Source of the DNA: Emticicia aquatica
GTDB taxonomy: Bacteria > Bacteroidota > Bacteroidia > Cytophagales > Spirosomataceae
Direction: 5' to 3'
Length of the DNA: 64,000 nt
Assembly: GCF_923079645.1 (NCBI RefSeq)
Contig: NZ_CAKLPY010000002.1
Coordinates: 744,001 to 808,000, forward strand
Under the pieces are notes generated by a model, which saw only the letters and a list, made by a program, of their open reading frames with translations, made no database searches and was not told the origin of the DNA. Positions 46,301 through 54,777 of the stretch are shown here, piece after piece; the first letter of the stretch is position 1, and each line of letters starts with the position of its first letter. The position numbers and the translations under genes were made by a program.

Positions 46301-46931
46301 TTATTACCCCTTCTTTATCAGTAATAACAACACTTGAGGTTTCATCTAAGGCTAATTTATAACTATTCAGCTCAAGCGTAATTGTTTCTAATGCTTTTTG
46401 TGATAAGCTTTCGACTTCGTTTTTTAGTTCAAAATTTTTCTTCCTTAACTCCAATTGCATTATAACGTGCTTTGCAAGTGTCGAAAGAGCCTGTTTTTGC
46501 TCATCATTGAGTCCCTTTGGAACATTATCCATCACACACAAAGTACCAATGTTATAACCTTCTGGCGTTGTGAGCGGAACTCCCGCATAAAACCGCACAT
46601 TGGGTTTCTCTGTTACGAGTGGCGTATTTTGAAACGTTTCATTTTCAAGTGCGTCGACAACTTCAAATATTCCATTATCCATGATGGCATGTTGACAAAA
46701 CGAAATGTTACGGGGAGTTTCGGTTATATCAAGCCCGATGCGAGATTTGAACCATTGCCGTTTTTCATCAATTAAAGATATAAGAGCAATAGGAACTTGA
46801 CAGATGTATGAAGCTAATTTGGTAATATCATCAAATTCATCTTCCGAAAAAGTATCCAATACATTATAATTCAATAATGCGTTAAGTCTTTCTTTTTCGT
46901 TAAAAGGGAAAGGGACTTTCTTTTGTGTCAT
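43344..46931 (-). CDS. GAF/multi-PAS hybrid histidine kinase with receiver and HPt
   Basis: A 1195-residue cytoplasmic sensor without membrane spans. Order: GAF (~28-165), four PAS/PAC units (~190-305, 310-425, 430-550, 560-695; each ends in a DITxxK-type helix), HisKA with H713 in NMSHEIRTPLN, HATPase (DTGIGIPEDK, GGTGLGLSIVKQL), receiver with D1003 in LMDLQMPVKDG, and HPt with H1138 in LTHDMKP. This is a complete internal phosphorelay. The output partner is not in the window. GAF and PAS suggest sensing of small molecules, redox or light, but the ligands are not readable. Confidence 0.9.
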   Translation of the reverse strand: MTQKKVPFPFNEKERLNALLNYNVLDTFSEDEFDDITKLASYICQVPIALISLIDEKRQWFKSRIGLDITETPRNISFCQHAIMDNGIFEVVDALENETFQNTPLVTEKPNVRFYAGVPLTTPEGYNIGTLCVMDNVPKGLNDEQKQALSTLAKHVIMQLELRKKNFELKNEVESLSQKALETITLELNSYKLALDETSSVVITDKEGVINFVNDTTCSITKYSREELIGQNNRIFNSGLHPKEFFTDLWKTVLSGEVWKNEVRNKAKDGTFYWADTTIVPFLDEKRNPLKYVVIKRDITKQKQEETKINQFFNLSLDYLCVANTSGYFETISPTFARELGFTNEELKGNPFFEFIHEEDVAKTKNEIAKLAQGFTSINFETRFKCKNGDFKLLNWNASPDQETKLLYAIARDITISKKINEENKRLSLVAKGTDNIVVITDKDRKIEWVNQPFETLTGYTLEEVIGKRPSRLLQYEETDRNTIAQIREALNNNVSFKGEIKNRSKYGKTYWLEINISPIFNDTDELINFIAIESDITEKKKKDLNIANLIATQTAIFNGVGHAVIFTDLNGIIKRINKAGLNMIEYSAEEVVGKMTPAAFHDIDEVVRRSKVLSLELGYEIEPGFESFVAKTRGANNVDSNEWTYITKSGRRIPVWLSVTCIKNPEGTILGFLGVAEDYTIKKQAELELINAKNLAEQAVFAKDSFLANMSHEIRTPLNAIIGFTEILAQSNLDKLQSEFLSNIQVAGDNLLLIVNDILDLSKIECGQLEIESHPFNLRSTLKHVYDLLRVKAEKNNLEFNLFLDANMPEYVNGDKGRINQIIMNLAGNAIKFTEDGEVTISVKKTAETADYYTLKFSVKDTGIGIPEDKLETIFDRFTQAEISTTRKFGGTGLGLSIVKQLVELQNGQIQVKSKIGRGSEFYFSLDFKKVDSAIVEMIRENHTNRKSMGKLSILLCEDNILNQKLARNVIEKFGFDLDIANNGQEGIDLLLKNEYDLILMDLQMPVKDGYQTTISIRKELKLDIPIIAMTAHSLVGEQQKCFDIGMNGYVAKPFKQQELLDRIQTVMDSRPKDYLFNDNLSTRNVDFSYLDELSGGNVDFRDEMIDLFVHKIPNDLDLLEQLVDDENYANIKRLTHDMKPSLSMFQLTKEVNYLEQLENSAKNQSISAEVKKKFGAFKQELLDIIDLFEDKNY

Positions 46932-47309
46932 AATAGGAAAAGCATTAAAAATTGCTACATTGATAGAACAGCTTGGTAAATTCTTAAAAGTGATTAAATC
47001 TGAGCATTCGTTAGTATTGCTAAGGCAATTTGCTCTTAAATCGGTATAAGTTTTCTATTCTACATACGTCTAAGTTGAGCATGACGTATTTTTTTGGGCT
47101 ATTTATACTTGGTTATGCGTAAAGGACTTAAAAAAATCTTCCTTTCTTTACAATATAGACCAAAATCATGCCAAATCTAAATTAATTGATGTAACGCATT
47201 TACTTTGATTTATTCTCAATTATGACCAATACAAAATCTCATTCAAGAATAATTATTTCGCATTTCAACTATTCCAAAAAGTTATAATATATTTAGGGAA
47301 AATATACCA
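46932..47309. other. Intergenic region between kinase and LysR genes
   Basis: A 378-nt A+T-rich spacer between divergent genes. It presumably holds promoters of the kinase operon (-) and the LysR gene (+). I see no open frame longer than a few dozen codons, no tRNA and no strong hairpin. No convincing TTTG/TAnnTTTG pair was identified. Confidence 0.4.
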
Positions 47310-48206
47310 ATGGACGATTTTAGATTAAAGGTTTTTTATTCCGTAAGCAAGAATCAAAGCTTTACAAAAGCAGCTGCAGAATTGTATATTTCGCAACCTG
47401 CCATCACAAAACATATCAAACTTTTGGAAGAATCATTGGGTTGCAGGCTCTTTGAGCGGAAAGGAAATTGCATCAATTTGACGGCATCTGGTGAAGTCCT
47501 TTTCAAATATGCTACCGAGATTTTTCAACTCTACCAAGAAGCTCTTTTTGAATTAGGTGCGATGAAAAATCAGTTTCAAGGACAGTTTCGATTAGGGGCA
47601 AGCACAACCGTTAGTCAATACTTAATTTCGCCAATTCTAGCTTCTTTTTACGAAAAATTCCCTCAAATTAAGCTGACACTTCTCAACGGAAACAGCGAAA
47701 TTATTGAAAATGCGGTACTTTCAAAAAGTATTGATTTAGGTATTGTTGAAGGAAAAAAACACAATTCTAGCTTAAAATACACAGATTTTGTTCAAGATGA
47801 ACTCGTAGCTGTTGTCCATGCTAAAAGTAGATTTTCCAACAAAAACACCATCCAACTAAGCGACTTAACTACTATTCCACTCGTGCTACGTGAGCGAGGT
47901 TCGGGAACGCTCGAAGTTATCCAAAGTTCGTTGAAAGAAAACGGCATAAAACTATCCAATCTTTCTATCGTTATGCACTTGGGTAGCACAGAAAGTATTA
48001 AATCATTTTTAGAATATTCAAATGCCTTATCATTCGTGTCAATTAGAGCAATAAAAAAGGAATTAAAATACGGCGAACTCAAAATTATTAATATTGAAAA
48101 CCTCAAGATGTTACGTACATTTTCGTTCGTAACACTACATGGTCAGCAAGAAAATATTGCATCAGCATTTATACAATTTACAAATCGACATTATAACAAT
48201 AAGTAA
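47310..48206 (+). CDS. LysR-family transcriptional regulator
   Basis: A 298-residue LTTR: a winged HTH at ~2-60 (VFYSVSKNQSFTKAAAELYI, SQPAITKHIKLLEESLGC) and a periplasmic-binding-like effector domain (GQFRLGASTTVSQYLISPIL, IDLGIVEG). It resembles the CysL/CbbR-like group that accompanies YeiH exporters. It lies upstream of and co-directional with yeiH and sulfite dehydrogenase genes, which it probably activates in response to a sulfur compound. Confidence 0.88.
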   Translation: MDDFRLKVFYSVSKNQSFTKAAAELYISQPAITKHIKLLEESLGCRLFERKGNCINLTASGEVLFKYATEIFQLYQEALFELGAMKNQFQGQFRLGASTTVSQYLISPILASFYEKFPQIKLTLLNGNSEIIENAVLSKSIDLGIVEGKKHNSSLKYTDFVQDELVAVVHAKSRFSNKNTIQLSDLTTIPLVLRERGSGTLEVIQSSLKENGIKLSNLSIVMHLGSTESIKSFLEYSNALSFVSIRAIKKELKYGELKIINIENLKMLRTFSFVTLHGQQENIASAFIQFTNRHYNNK

Positions 48207-48263
48207 TTGACAATAAAAAAACACGATTTGTTTACAACGCCATTGTGCTAGTACATTTGGTAC

Positions 48264-49187
48264 ATGAAAAAACAAACAATCATTTTATTAGCCTTGGCAA
48301 TTGTCTGCTGTTTTTCGTTTATTAACGCAACTTGGGCTTTAATGATCGGTCTAACTTTTGCATTAATCGTTGGAAACCAGAACCAAGAAAAAACGAATCT
48401 TTGGGGCGGATATTTACTCAAAACCTCTGTAATTGGACTAGGTTTTGGCATAAATATTCAGGTTTTAGCAAAAGCTGGCCAAGAAAATATCGGAACAACT
48501 GCCTTTTTTGTACTTGGCGTTTTAACTTTAGGTTTTTTACTCGGGAAACTCTTGAAACTCGACAAAACCATTACTTTGCTCATTTCGGCAGGAACGGCCA
48601 TTTGTGGCGGTAGTGCTATTGCGGCTGTTGGCTCAGTTATTAAAGCCGACGCTAATCAATTATCTGTTTCAACGGGAGTTGTATTTCTGCTCAATGCCGT
48701 TGCCTTATTTGTTTTCCCTAGTATTGGCCATTGGTTAGGACTTTCACAAGAGCAATTTGGTACTTGGGTCGCCATAGCCATTCACGATACAAGCTCGGTT
48801 GTAGGTGCAGCAGCAAAATATGGAGATATTGCTCTCAGCATTGCATCTATCACCAAAATGCTTCGAATTATTTGGATTATTCCTCTTTCGTTAATTTTAG
48901 TGTTTGGTATTTCAGAAAGTCGAGAATCTTTCAAGATTCCATCTTTTATCATCGGTTTTGTTTTGGCTTCTTGTTTTTTTAGTTTTTTGCCAATTTATAA
49001 AAGCTTTTATCAGCTATTTTATCATATTTCTAAGCAAATGATGGTCGTAAGTTTGTATTTAATCGGCACTGGAATTTCAATAGAAAATATCAGGAAAGTT
49101 GGTAGAAAAGTTCTTTTTCAAGCAGTTGGGTTATGGTTGATTGTTTGTATTGTATCTTTGTATTTTGTGACACATTTTCAACACTAA
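48264..49187 (+). CDS. YeiH-family putative sulfate/sulfite exporter
   Basis: A 307-residue membrane protein of the Cons_hypoth698/YeiH family with ~9-10 spans. It shows the conserved SAGTAICGGSAIAAVGSVIKAD segment and WVAIAIHDTSSVVGAAAKYG. Members are annotated as putative sulfate exporters by genetic association with sulfite metabolism. Here it lies between a LysR regulator and a sulfite dehydrogenase (7-nt gap), so moving sulfite or sulfate across the inner membrane is the obvious hypothesis. Confidence 0.85.
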   Translation: MKKQTIILLALAIVCCFSFINATWALMIGLTFALIVGNQNQEKTNLWGGYLLKTSVIGLGFGINIQVLAKAGQENIGTTAFFVLGVLTLGFLLGKLLKLDKTITLLISAGTAICGGSAIAAVGSVIKADANQLSVSTGVVFLLNAVALFVFPSIGHWLGLSQEQFGTWVAIAIHDTSSVVGAAAKYGDIALSIASITKMLRIIWIIPLSLILVFGISESRESFKIPSFIIGFVLASCFFSFLPIYKSFYQLFYHISKQMMVVSLYLIGTGISIENIRKVGRKVLFQAVGLWLIVCIVSLYFVTHFQH

Positions 49188-49194
49188 TACTTTA

Positions 49195-50421
49195 ATGAAA
49201 TCTATTAATAATCGTCGTTCTTTTATTCAAAAAACGTTATTAGGAATTACTTCGATTCTTGGAAGTGAGGTGGTTTTCGCCAAAAATCTACCTAAAAACA
49301 CGCAACTTTTAGGCGAAAGTGCATTTATTGACTTGCCCGAAGGAAAACACAAAGATTTGATGTTGCTCAACGACCGTCCTTGGAATGTTGAAACACCTCC
49401 ACATTTATTGGACGACGAAATTACACCTGCCGATAAAATGTTTGTTCGTAACAATGGTAATTTACCCGAAACCATTGATGTTTCAAAATGGAAATTAGTA
49501 ATTGATGGCGAATCAGCAAAGACGATTAAAACGTTTTCATTAGAAGATTTAAAAACAAAATTTAAAACATATACATATCAACTTACGCTCGAATGTGCTG
49601 GAAATGGCCGCTATGGTTTCAGTCCACAAACTTCAGGGAATCAATGGCAAGACGGAGCCGTAAGTTGTGCCGAATGGACAGGTGTAAGACTTCGAGATGT
49701 ACTTGAAAGTGTCGGTATTAAAGACGATGCTGTATACATTGGCTATTATGGAAAAGACATTCATTTAAGCGGAGATGCCACAAAATCACCGATTTCGAGA
49801 GGCGTTCCGATGAAAAAAGCACTCGAAGATGAAACACTATTGGCTTGGGCAATGAATGGAAAAGATATTCCAATAATGCACGGATTTCCACTAAGATTAG
49901 TTGTGGGTGGTTGGCCAGCATCAGTTTCTGGGAAATGGTTAAGTAAAATTTCTATCAGAAATAAAATACATGACGGTGAAAAAATGAGCGGACATAGTTA
50001 CCGTGTCCCAGAATTTCCCATTGAAGCTGGTGGAAAAGTTGATGACAGTGATTTGAAAATTATTGAATCAATGCCTGTAAAATCAGTAATTACATTCCCA
50101 AAATCAGGAGCAATAATTGAAGAAAATCATACGCTCGATTTACGTGGACACGCTTGGGCAGGCGATTTTGAAGTAAAAGAAATGATGGTTTCAATTGATT
50201 TTGGAGCAACTTGGCAAAAATGTGATTTAAGAAAACCCAAAAATCGTTTGGCTTGGCAACATTGGAGTACAAAAATAAGTTTTCCGAAAAAAGGTTATTA
50301 TGAAGTTTGGGCAAGAGCAACCGATGCAAATGGCACTACTCAACCAATGGTGATACCAGCTTGGAATCCAGGTGGTTACCTTAATAATTCTTGTCATCGA
50401 ATTGCAATAAAAATCGGATAA
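49195..50421 (+). CDS. Periplasmic sulfite dehydrogenase, molybdenum subunit (SorA-like)
   Basis: A 408-residue protein with a twin-arginine-type signal (NNRRSFIQKTLLG), a sulfite-oxidase molybdopterin domain with Mo-ligand C134 in TLECAGNGRYGF, and the C-terminal Mo-co dimerisation Ig-like domain (HAWAGDFEVKEMMVSID, RATDANGTTQPMV). It oxidises sulfite to sulfate in the periplasm, passing electrons to a cytochrome c. The next gene, 9 nt downstream, encodes a mono-haem c-type protein, matching the SorAB arrangement. Confidence 0.88.
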   Translation: MKSINNRRSFIQKTLLGITSILGSEVVFAKNLPKNTQLLGESAFIDLPEGKHKDLMLLNDRPWNVETPPHLLDDEITPADKMFVRNNGNLPETIDVSKWKLVIDGESAKTIKTFSLEDLKTKFKTYTYQLTLECAGNGRYGFSPQTSGNQWQDGAVSCAEWTGVRLRDVLESVGIKDDAVYIGYYGKDIHLSGDATKSPISRGVPMKKALEDETLLAWAMNGKDIPIMHGFPLRLVVGGWPASVSGKWLSKISIRNKIHDGEKMSGHSYRVPEFPIEAGGKVDDSDLKIIESMPVKSVITFPKSGAIIEENHTLDLRGHAWAGDFEVKEMMVSIDFGATWQKCDLRKPKNRLAWQHWSTKISFPKKGYYEVWARATDANGTTQPMVIPAWNPGGYLNNSCHRIAIKIG

Positions 50422-50430
50422 TACCTAACT

Positions 50431-50835
50431 ATGAAACATTTACACAAAATATCGTTGCTCATAATCAGTAGTTTGTTAATGATTAGTGCAAGCCTGAAAG
50501 AAGAGCATTCTAGTCTAAAAAGCAATGAAAAAATAGCAGTTACCGATTCTACTATTCATATCGACAAAGCAACCGGTTTAGTTGTTGATAAAGGGCTTGA
50601 TGTTGTAACGGCTCATTGTACAGGTTGTCATTCGAGCAAACTCATCACGCAATTTCATACCGACCGAGCGGGTTGGCTCGAAAAAATAAGATGGATGCAA
50701 CAAAAACAAAAATTATGGAATTTGGGCGAAGCCGAACCAGTAATTTTGGATTATTTGGCCAAAAACTATCCAGCTTCAGCAATCGTGCATAGAAGAGCCG
50801 CTTTGAAAGGAATCGAATGGTATAGGTTGAAATAA
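50431..50835 (+). CDS. Mono-haem cytochrome c (SorB-like)
   Basis: A 134-residue protein with a signal peptide and one CxxCH haem site (C63, C66, H67 in HCTGCHSS). A downstream WMQQKQKLW offers the Met axial ligand. The haem domain resembles sulfite dehydrogenase cytochrome subunits rather than respiratory class-I cytochromes. It is the last gene of the LysR-YeiH-SorA run and the presumed electron acceptor of the preceding enzyme. Confidence 0.82.
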   Translation: MKHLHKISLLIISSLLMISASLKEEHSSLKSNEKIAVTDSTIHIDKATGLVVDKGLDVVTAHCTGCHSSKLITQFHTDRAGWLEKIRWMQQKQKLWNLGEAEPVILDYLAKNYPASAIVHRRAALKGIEWYRLK

Positions 50836-50854
50836 AAATCCTATACCACTCGAT
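50812..50854. terminator. Hairpin spanning the cytochrome stop codon
   Basis: ATCGAATGGTATAGG (50812-50826) pairs with CCTATACCACTCGAT (50840-50854) with one mismatch that is G-U on the minus RNA. It lies between the convergent cytochrome (+) and LOG (-) genes and may be a shared terminator; T-runs are weak. Confidence 0.5.
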
Positions 50855-50873
50855 GGGGAGAAGTGTTTATCTA

Positions 50874-51455
50874 TTAAATTTGTTCTCGATTTAACCATTT
50901 TTCGTGATATGTTGCCTTGAAATTTGACATTTTTTCCATCAAATCTTCAATATTATCCGATACAATCACTAATTCTCGGTTTTGAGATTTCAAAAAACCA
51001 TCCTCAACCATCACGTCCAGTTGTTTCAATAAGTGGTCATAAAATCCATTTACATTGAGTAACCCGACCGGTTTTTGGTGCAATCCCAATTGAGACCAAG
51101 ATAAAATCTCAAAAAGTTCATCCATACTTCCGTAACCGCCTGGAAGCGTGATAATTCCGTCACAAAGTTTTTCCATGAGAGCTTTTCGCTCGTGCATGGT
51201 TTCAACTTTATAAATTTCTGTAAGGTTTTTATGTCCAACCTCCATTCGGTCTAAAAAATGCGGAATAATGCCTGTAACCTCACCGTTATTTGCCAAAACT
51301 GCATCTGCAATTATGCCCATTAAACCTAGGCTTCCACCACCATAAATGAGGCGAATATTATTATCTGCTAGGGTTTTTCCAAGTTTTTCAGCAGTTTCTT
51401 TATAGATTGGTTTTGTTCCTGGATTTGCTCCACAATAAACTAAAATTGCTTGCAT
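50874..51455 (-). CDS. LOG-family protein (nucleoside-monophosphate phosphoribohydrolase)
   Basis: A 193-residue Rossmann-fold protein of the TIGR00730/LOG family with both catalytic signatures: the GGGSLGLMG loop and PGGYGSMDE. Family members release free bases from cytokinin-like or ordinary nucleoside monophosphates; many bacterial ones act on AMP or IMP. Normal length, cytoplasmic. Transcribed alone after the terminator of the DUF72 gene. Confidence 0.88.
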   Translation of the reverse strand: MQAILVYCGANPGTKPIYKETAEKLGKTLADNNIRLIYGGGSLGLMGIIADAVLANNGEVTGIIPHFLDRMEVGHKNLTEIYKVETMHERKALMEKLCDGIITLPGGYGSMDELFEILSWSQLGLHQKPVGLLNVNGFYDHLLKQLDVMVEDGFLKSQNRELVIVSDNIEDLMEKMSNFKATYHEKWLNREQI

Positions 51456-51521
51456 TTTTTTTTTGTATTTATTGCTTGATGATTATTTTCGATAAAATGA
51501 CTTTTTGTTAAAAAAATAAAA

Positions 51522-51538
51522 CCCGACAAAGCGTCGGG
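51522..51538 (-). terminator. Intrinsic terminator
   Basis: CCCGAC (51522-51527) pairs with GTCGGG (51533-51538) across AAAGC; on the minus strand TTTTATTTTTTT follows. It lies 112 nt past the DUF72 stop and before the LOG gene. Confidence 0.8.
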
Positions 51539-51649
51539 CTTATTTTGTTCGCTAAATTTGTCAGGAAAAAAAATCTTTGTTGTTTAGTGGATAGATTATA
51601 CGAATTTCGTGCAATTTATAGACTTGCACAATATAATGCAACATTTTTT

Positions 51650-52558
51650 TCAGAAGAGACTTCCTTGCACTACTTGTTGGATTATTTTTGGTTCTTTTAT
51701 AGCCAAATTTGTCATTGAATTCAATCGATTTATCCAATATTTTGTTAGTTCTGGTGCGAACATATTTTCGCCACAATGAACAAAAATATATGCACTTTCT
51801 AAGCCCTCATCCAGCCATTTAACCAAGCGATTACACCAATCGTTAATGCGGAAATAATCTGTTGTATGCAATTCATTTCCGACAAATCGTAGCGTAAGAT
51901 TAGGTGTTGTTAGTGTTGAATGAACAACATCACGCCTGCCCGAAACATCCGAAATGACAGTTCCAACCTTCATTTCAACCAACATCTCGCAAGTTTTTGT
52001 CCAAACTTTTTCATCTTTGAACCAATCTGGGTGACGAAATTCGACTGAAACTGGAAAATTTGGTGGTAATGATTTTAAATAATTTTCCAATATTTTTAGT
52101 TTTTTTGGCTCAAACATTGGAGAAAGTTGCAGGAAAGTCATACCAAGATGGTCTTCTAAGCCTAAAACTGCTTGGCAAAATTGATTGGTAAGAAACTCAC
52201 AACCGAGCAATTGGCGGTCATGGCTAATGACCTGCGGAAATTTCGGGCAAAATTTAAAACCATCAACAGCCGCATCTTTCCAACGTTGAATCGTTTCAGG
52301 TGTTGGAATTTGATAATGCGTTACATTCAGTTCAATTGTATTGAATTGCTGCGTAAAATAGGGCAGAAAATCTTTTTCTTTAATGTTAGTTGGATAAATT
52401 TTACCTATCCAATCTTTATTCGCCCAAATAGGCGGACCAAAATATAAGGCTGGTTTTGAAACTTTTGGAGAAAAATCTAAGGTTTTTGTAGTCAGCGGAT
52501 TATCGGGAGGTAATGTAAAATCTACATTTGAAATATCTTGCAGTTTTCCGAAATCCAT
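51650..52558 (-). CDS. DUF72 (YecE-like) TIM-barrel protein
   Basis: A 302-residue protein of the DUF72 family: YFGPPIWANKDWIGKIYP, FNTIELNVTHYQIPTPETI, FPVSVEFRHPDWF and LTLRFVGN. The last usual motif (AYIFVHCGENMFAPE) is a variant of the family's YAYFNN-type end. The fold is a TIM barrel of unknown activity. It lies 73 nt downstream of the GH13-like gene on the same strand and may be co-transcribed with it. Confidence 0.82.
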   Translation of the reverse strand: MDFGKLQDISNVDFTLPPDNPLTTKTLDFSPKVSKPALYFGPPIWANKDWIGKIYPTNIKEKDFLPYFTQQFNTIELNVTHYQIPTPETIQRWKDAAVDGFKFCPKFPQVISHDRQLLGCEFLTNQFCQAVLGLEDHLGMTFLQLSPMFEPKKLKILENYLKSLPPNFPVSVEFRHPDWFKDEKVWTKTCEMLVEMKVGTVISDVSGRRDVVHSTLTTPNLTLRFVGNELHTTDYFRINDWCNRLVKWLDEGLESAYIFVHCGENMFAPELTKYWINRLNSMTNLAIKEPKIIQQVVQGSLF

Positions 52559-52631
52559 TTTTTTGATTATTGAATCTGCACAAATTCTAACAAATCTGTG
52601 CAGATTATTTGATTTAAAATTGATAAGTTAA

Positions 52632-54641
52632 TTATTCAGCCAAGCAATAAACCCTACATTCGTGCTGTTGGCTGTACGGGCCTGTGCTATACATTAAGTG
52701 TAGCGGATGATTGAAGGTTTTTTCACGCAAAAGATTTTCATCAATTCCATTTCTTGCATCAATATTAGCCACAAAAATGTATTTTGGATTATCTTGCAAT
52801 GTCCAAATCATTAATTTTTGATGTTCATTGGGTTCTAATAACCATCTTACTTTTCGTCCTTTTATTTCATCCCAAATGTTTTCAGCCAAGGTATGTAAAT
52901 GTTGAAAAACATAAAATTGATGATGATTTTTTCCCCAAATAAATGGACCATGCGTTACTTTATCACGTTCGTTGTCATCTCTAATCGAAAAAACATATAA
53001 TTTAGTATATTCTTCATTTTTGCCTCTTTCTAGATGTAAGTTACGGGTTTCAAAGCCCAAACCTACATAACTTGGCATATCTGTCAAAAATAAAGATACA
53101 AAAAAACGAAAATGATTAGCCGTTCGATAAAACTCATCAAATCGTGGGTCATCTTTATCGGCAGTCATTACGGTGAAATTTGGAGCAAAATTTCGACTTT
53201 GTAAGAGTTTCAAATACTTTGTAAATCTCTCCATAAAATCAGTTGACCCAACCACCGACGATTGTAAATCTCCAAGCGTTGAATCAGCATCAATCGCCTC
53301 TAAATGGTCGAATTCATCACCATAACCCATAAAGTCAGGTTCAACTAAAAATGTTTCCGCAAAAAAACCAAAATGCTTAACTCCATGTTTCTGAACATAT
53401 CTTTTTACAGCCATCAAAGGGTCATAGAATTCATCTGGCTGTTTCGGCACGCCCGTTGGACGTGGCTGAACATGAGCCATATCGCCCCTCATGAAATCTA
53501 AATTATATGTTTTTTGGCAATCATACACTTTCTCACAAAAATACGCCCAAGCATACTTATTAGGGTTTTCAAAATCTAATTCCCAATTTGAATTATCATC
53601 TTTTGAATGAAAAAATTTGTAGCGAGCCAATGGACCAAAAACACGCGACATGGCTTGAGGTTCGTCAAATTCGTAAGTGTACCAACGATTTCCATTTTCA
53701 TCAATCACAAATTCATCGGCATTGATATGCAAGCCTCGATATGGTGGAGCCATAGTCATTGGCAACGTTTCATAGCCTTGATAAATCATTTCGTGCATCA
53801 ATTCCACTCGACGACGAAGCCTTCCTTGAAAATCATCTTTATGCCCAAATATAATTTCTAATCTTTGAGCATCACTCAAAATGGGTATATCGGGCGAAAA
53901 AAGCGTATTTTTTGAATATGAAATAGGTGTGCCATTGGCTGTGCCATTGCGTCCTAAATAGTGCCAAATAATTTCTTCAACTTCACGGTAAATTGACTCC
54001 GAATTGCTCGTTATTCGTCCACCAACTCTTCTTACCCATTCAAAAAAGCGTGGATACGCAATGACCATCTCAGAAAATCGGTCTGTATGCGGAATTACGT
54101 CCATTCCCACACTTTTACCCATTACATGCAGGATATTAACGACGAATTTTAGTTGTTTTTCAATTGTGTTCAAAGTGGGAATAGCCGCAACTAATTCATG
54201 GCTAAAAAACTCTGGATTGATATTAAAACTAGTCATTCCGTAGAGGCTTCCCACTACACCTGGCTCCCAAATTGGAAGTAAGTGAATAGAATCTTGTGAT
54301 TTTGGAATGGTTAGAGCGTATTTTATTACATTAAAAAAATTACCGATGGTTCGCACATTTATGCCAACCATATTTGATTTTTTTAACCATTCACTGTTAT
54401 TAAAATGCCCAACGGGGCTTTCGATACCACGATTTGGGTCAATGGCTCGTTGCAAGATGTCATTCCCGAATCGGCGTTGAAGAATGTCTAAAACTTCATA
54501 GACATTCAATTGAACGGCAATTTCGGGCAACAAATTTTCGATGTACGACGTTTGGTGCGTAGTATATTTATCTTTATATAAATAATGATTCTGACGCCAC
54601 AAATCGAACATCGAAGGTTGTGTATAAGTATCAGTTGTCAT
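52632..54641 (-). CDS. Divergent alpha-amylase-superfamily (GH13-like) protein
   Basis: A 669-residue cytoplasmic protein. An N-terminal ~115-residue helical part precedes a barrel whose motifs mirror GH13: HLLPIWEPG...LYGMTSFNINPEF (first strand), GMDVIPHTD (D181, H185; region I), FMRGDMAHV (R385, D387; region II) and GFFAETFLV (E429; region III). ADKDDPRF (D497/D498) stands in place of the HD of region IV. A ~200-residue insertion separates regions I and II. Nucleophile and acid/base candidates are present, so it is probably active, but the region IV His is missing. I do not recognise the subfamily. Confidence 0.7.
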   Translation of the reverse strand: MTTDTYTQPSMFDLWRQNHYLYKDKYTTHQTSYIENLLPEIAVQLNVYEVLDILQRRFGNDILQRAIDPNRGIESPVGHFNNSEWLKKSNMVGINVRTIGNFFNVIKYALTIPKSQDSIHLLPIWEPGVVGSLYGMTSFNINPEFFSHELVAAIPTLNTIEKQLKFVVNILHVMGKSVGMDVIPHTDRFSEMVIAYPRFFEWVRRVGGRITSNSESIYREVEEIIWHYLGRNGTANGTPISYSKNTLFSPDIPILSDAQRLEIIFGHKDDFQGRLRRRVELMHEMIYQGYETLPMTMAPPYRGLHINADEFVIDENGNRWYTYEFDEPQAMSRVFGPLARYKFFHSKDDNSNWELDFENPNKYAWAYFCEKVYDCQKTYNLDFMRGDMAHVQPRPTGVPKQPDEFYDPLMAVKRYVQKHGVKHFGFFAETFLVEPDFMGYGDEFDHLEAIDADSTLGDLQSSVVGSTDFMERFTKYLKLLQSRNFAPNFTVMTADKDDPRFDEFYRTANHFRFFVSLFLTDMPSYVGLGFETRNLHLERGKNEEYTKLYVFSIRDDNERDKVTHGPFIWGKNHHQFYVFQHLHTLAENIWDEIKGRKVRWLLEPNEHQKLMIWTLQDNPKYIFVANIDARNGIDENLLREKTFNHPLHLMYSTGPYSQQHECRVYCLAE

Positions 54642-54716
54642 CGATTTTCATCACAGGTTATATACAAAGTTATAAAATACCGATAAAAACAAAACAGTTT
54701 AGTTACAAAAAAAAAG

Positions 54717-54749
54717 AAAACCCTACTTGATATGTTCAAATAGGGTTTT
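54717..54749 (-). terminator. Terminator after the Prc-type protease gene
   Basis: AAAACCCTA (54717-54725) pairs with TAGGGTTTT (54741-54749), with an inner TTGA/TCAA stem in the loop. The minus strand continues with ten or so T residues. It lies 29 nt past the stop at 54778. Confidence 0.85.
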
Positions 54750-54777
54750 GATAGAGATGTATTTTGTGTAATATCTA

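Noticed and set aside
44000-46900. Several plus-strand open frames opposite the hybrid kinase
   Set aside because: Hydrophobic, low-complexity shadows of an A+T-rich coding strand; the minus-strand frame carries intact kinase motifs.
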